Position numbers and translations under genes: made by a program. The notes beneath the pieces are model-generated. The model was not told the DNA's origin, searched no databases, and saw only the letters and a list, made by a program, of their open reading frames with translations. A DNA stretch of 64,000 bases from Dreissena polymorpha (lineage: Eukaryota; Mollusca; Bivalvia; Myida; Dreissenidae): assembly GCF_020536995.1 (NCBI RefSeq), contig NC_068363.1:6365598-6429597 (forward strand). Reading direction: 5' to 3'. This document shows positions 61,073-64,000 of this stretch, in pieces. Each line of letters opens with the position of its first letter. Positions within the stretch are counted from its first letter, which is position 1.

Positions 61073-62333
61073 TAGGGGGGGGGGGGAGGGGGGGAGGGGG
61101 GGGGAGGGCACGGGGGATGGTTTGGGTGAAGTCTATTGTGGTATGTCAGGTAAGAGTAGTTTCATCAAAGTATCAATCAAATCTAATCATAAATAAAGAA
61201 GTTATGGCAATTTTAGCAAAATTTAATAATTTGACCTTGAGAGTCAAGGTCATTCAAAGGTCAAAGTAAAATTCAAGTTGCCAGGTACAGTAACCTCATG
61301 ATAGCATGTAAGTATTTGAAGCTTGAAAGCAATAGCCTTGATACTTCGAGTGGATCGAAACACAAAATTTAACCATATATTAAAAGTTACTAAGTCAAAA
61401 AAGGGCCATAATTCCGTAACAATGACAACCAGAGTTATGCAACTTGTCCTTTTACTGTACCCTTATGATAGTTTGTGAGTGTTCCAAGTATGAAAGCAAT
61501 ATCTATGATACTTTAGGGGTAAAGTGACCAAAACATAAATCTTAACCAAATTTTCAATTTTCTAAGTATAAAGGGCCCATAATTCCGTCCAAATGCCAGT
61601 CAGAGTTACATAACTTTGCCTGCACCGTCCCCTTATGATAGTTCATAAATCTTGCAAGTATGAAAGCAATAGCTTTGATACTGTAGGAATAAAGTGGACC
61701 TAAACACAAAACTTAATCAAATTTTCAATTTTCTAAGTATAAAAAGGGCACATAATTCTGTCAAAATGCCAGTCAAAGTTACATTACTTTGCCTGCACAG
61801 TCCCCTTATGATAGTTAGTAAGTGTTGCAAGTATGAAAGCAATAGCTTTGATGCTTAAGGAATAAAATGGACCTAAACACAAAACTTAACCAAAATTGTC
61901 AATTTTCTAAGTATAAAAAGGGCACATAATTCTGTCAAAATGCATGCCAGAGTTATCTAACTTTGCCTGCCCAGTCCCCTCATGATAGTAAGTAAGTGTA
62001 CCAAGTTTGAATGCAATAGCATTGATACTTACTGAGAAAAGTGGAACTAAACGCAAAACTTAACCAAAATTTTCAATTTTTTAAGTATAAAAAGGGCACA
62101 TAATTCTGTCAAAATGCACGCCAGAGTTATCTAACTTTGCCTGCCTAGTCCCCTCATGATAGTAAGTAAGTGTACCAAGTTTGAATGCAATAGCATTGAT
62201 ACTTTCTGAGAAAAGTGGACCTAAACGCAAAACTTAACCGGACGCCAACGCCAACGCCGACGCCGACGCCGACGCCAAGGTGATGACAATAGCTCATAAT
62301 TTTTTTTCAAAAAATAGATGAGCTAAAAAGAAC
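60674..62333 (+). mobile_element. Tandem-core element with long A and G homopolymers
   Basis: The left end is 'aacaagagcaccgccttgcg' then 'gctcatctatttt'; the right end 'aaaaaatagatgagctaaaa' pairs with it. It contains long A and G runs (60830-61110), then seven units of about 180 bp with 'aagggcacataattctgtca', and an 'acgccgacgccgacgcc' run before the end. Confidence 0.85.
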
Positions 62334-62509
62334 AATCTTATCTAAAACTAAAAGATAGCATTGCAGATGACACTTCTTATCTGACAGGAGCTTTTTTAAA
62401 CAGTTCTAACAAGAGAGTTTCTAAGAATGGACAATTTCTATTATTAGTGCTAATGTGTCAATGACAAATGCAATTTTTGTCACAACATTGTCGATAGGTT
62501 ATCAGCTGC

Positions 62510-62714
62510 CAGGGCTTTTTTGTTGATTTGGGGAAAGAGTCTGGCCATTAGTTTGGGGGAAAAAAGTATCCAAAGGGGAAATTATTTCCTAAAGTAAGCC
62601 TGAAATTTGGGGGAAATTGCACCATTTTAAAGAAATTCTCTTTAGGGAAAGAGCTTTTCTTTTGGGGGAAGGAGCCTGTATAAGGCTCTTGCTAAAGAAG
62701 GAAAAAAAGCCCTG
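62510..62714. mobile_element. 205-bp hAT-like MITE, 5-bp target duplication
   Basis: The ends 'cagggctttttt' and 'aaaaaaagccctg' are inverted; the flanks are 'gctgc' (62505-62509, 62715-62719). The interior has repeated 'tttgggggaaa' motifs. Confidence 0.8.
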
Positions 62715-63017
62715 GCTGCATAAAAATCTAATACAGCAGATAAATATCCAACTCTCAAATGAAATAACGAGCCAAGCACATAACGTTTTGGAAGGAAAAA
62801 AGTTTAAACAAGTGCTTTTATGTTAAACACAACTCTTTCTGTTTTGTCAATTATCCATTTCTTATAACGATATGGCTTACAGTTTTTATATCCATCATGA
62901 ACAAAACTGGCTTATTCAGTATTCCTAACTGTTATTTTTTTTTACGTCTTTAATTTTTAAAGTGTGTACCAAACAATAACCAATTTACCCATCAAAGACT
63001 TGATAATAATTATCAAT

Positions 63018-63175
63018 AAACAAGAGCACGGCATAACAGGTGCCACACTCGGCTGCGAAAGCTTGTCAGAATTTTTAATATTTTTTAATTTTTTTTAAGA
63101 GGTCACAGTGACCTTGACCTTTGACCTAGTGACCCAAAATGGGTCTCCGAAAACAGCCTCGCTAAAAATCTAGGG
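63018..63175 (+). mobile_element. Miniature tandem-core element
   Basis: The left end is 'aacaagagcacggcataaca' then 'actcggctgcg'; the right end is 'cagcctcgctaaaaat'. It carries only one 'gtgaccttgacctttgacct' cluster. It is the smallest member of the family in the window. Confidence 0.7.
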
Positions 63176-64000
63176 TAAAAAGAATGACAGGGGCCGAAAA
63201 TCTGACACCTCGCAGTCAATGTCAAAATACATTGTCGTTAAATGTTGTTTATGGCTTCGTAAACAACAACATTGAACCACAACACCAAATCAAGTAAGGT
63301 GTGAACATTACTGGTTGCTTGGCGGGTGTCAATTGAGAGCAATTTTGTTGTTTGGTACTGATTAAAGTGGTCCTAATAGCGGAATAACAGGTTGTTCAGA
63401 TTAGTTAAATATAGAACCATTGAAACATAGATCAGTGCTCCAGCTAGCAATAAATAGAGGGGCGCAGCGCCCCTCTAAAATTTGCCCTCTTAAAAAGCGC
63501 CCCTCTATTTTTCTGTCAAATGAACTTTTTGTCTCTTAAGTTGCTGTTTTCAGGCTGTATAAATCGCCAGAAACATCGACATGAATACACAGATAACACC
63601 TTTCCGGTACATGACTGCCTAGGGCATATTAAGTCAACACATTGTGAACAAACAGGCCCCAAGGGCATGGTTTGTTATCAGATCACTAATTAGTCTTTTG
63701 TTGCAGACCATAGTAACATGCTGTGAGAGATTATCTCTGGGGTCACGCTTGGTTAGGCACAATCACACTCTAATGAAATCAAACTCAGCACTATTGATTT
63801 TTTTAACTTCTGAATTCTTTGGCTATGATTTTTTTCCCAAAATAGTGATTTTTAATTCAAAATACCTATTAAAATTTGAAAATTAATCATCTTTTTTTAA
63901 TGCGAATATTCGGTTAATTTTTAGTCCGAAATTACGGCATGGAAAAACATATACATACGTGTTTGGATTTTATTTCTGAACTTTAAAACACTGTCTGTCC
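63176..64000. other. E2F-upstream region, nothing recognised
   Basis: This includes a hairpin-rich stretch near 63460-63515 ('aggggcgcagcgcccct', 'agcgcccctcta'), which may be one end of a DNA element starting 'cagtgctccagctagc' at about 63434. The missing E2F DNA-binding exons were not found here. Confidence 0.4.

Overview
The window is animal nuclear DNA: spliced genes with long introns, AT-rich, and filled with minisatellites and short non-autonomous transposable elements. Several repeat types look like those of bivalve molluscs, in particular the palindromic element built around 'attagcctgtgcagactgcacaggctaat' type sequence (described here by its cores only) and the tandem-core elements rich in 'tgaccttgacctttgacc'. 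My best guess is a dreissenid mussel or another heterodont bivalve. This is inference from repeat style; no species marker is present. I saw no LTR retrovirus-like or Polinton-like element, CRISPR array or bacterial gene.

Four conserved genes can be read by splicing exons with matching phases. (1) The 3' end of RABGGTA (Rab geranylgeranyltransferase alpha subunit), + strand, last exon ending at 8428. (2) FARS2 (mitochondrial phenylalanyl-tRNA synthetase), - strand, apparently complete in six coding exons from 28432 down to 16285 (430 residues). (3) LYRM4/ISD11 (iron-sulfur cluster assembly), + strand, complete in three exons from 28640 to 35094 (93 residues). (4) The 3' two thirds of an E2F4/E2F5-type transcription factor, - strand, from 57665 down to 41396; its DNA-binding exons lie beyond the window. 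FARS2 and LYRM4 start head to head, 207 bp apart, the same arrangement as their human orthologues at 6p25.1. Both encode mitochondrial proteins. RABGGTA and FARS2 are convergent, as are LYRM4 and E2F.

Layout: 1-8428 RABGGTA exons around a 3.5 kb array of 17-bp units; 8.4-16.3 kb intergenic, with inverted-repeat elements, a 42-bp array and a tandem-core element; 16.3-28.4 kb FARS2 with a 28-bp array, tRNA-like TTAA elements and a poly-G-rich element in introns; 28.6-35.1 kb LYRM4, whose first intron holds a broken LINE split by a 1.75 kb DNA transposon; 35.1-41.4 kb intergenic repeats; 41.4-57.7 kb E2F exons separated by very large minisatellites; 57.7-64 kb nested tandem-core elements with no gene seen.

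The most unusual pattern is that six minisatellites are built from sequence spanning, or closely resembling, an exon-intron junction of the gene they lie in. They carry extra copies of real splice sites: a RABGGTA acceptor, a FARS2 acceptor, and four junctions of E2F. Both E2F arrays that abut a donor have units divisible by three with no stop in the coding frame, so use of any downstream donor copy would lengthen the protein in frame. A second pattern is a palindromic MITE whose ends sit 8-24 bp from acceptors, or at a donor, of RABGGTA and FARS2.
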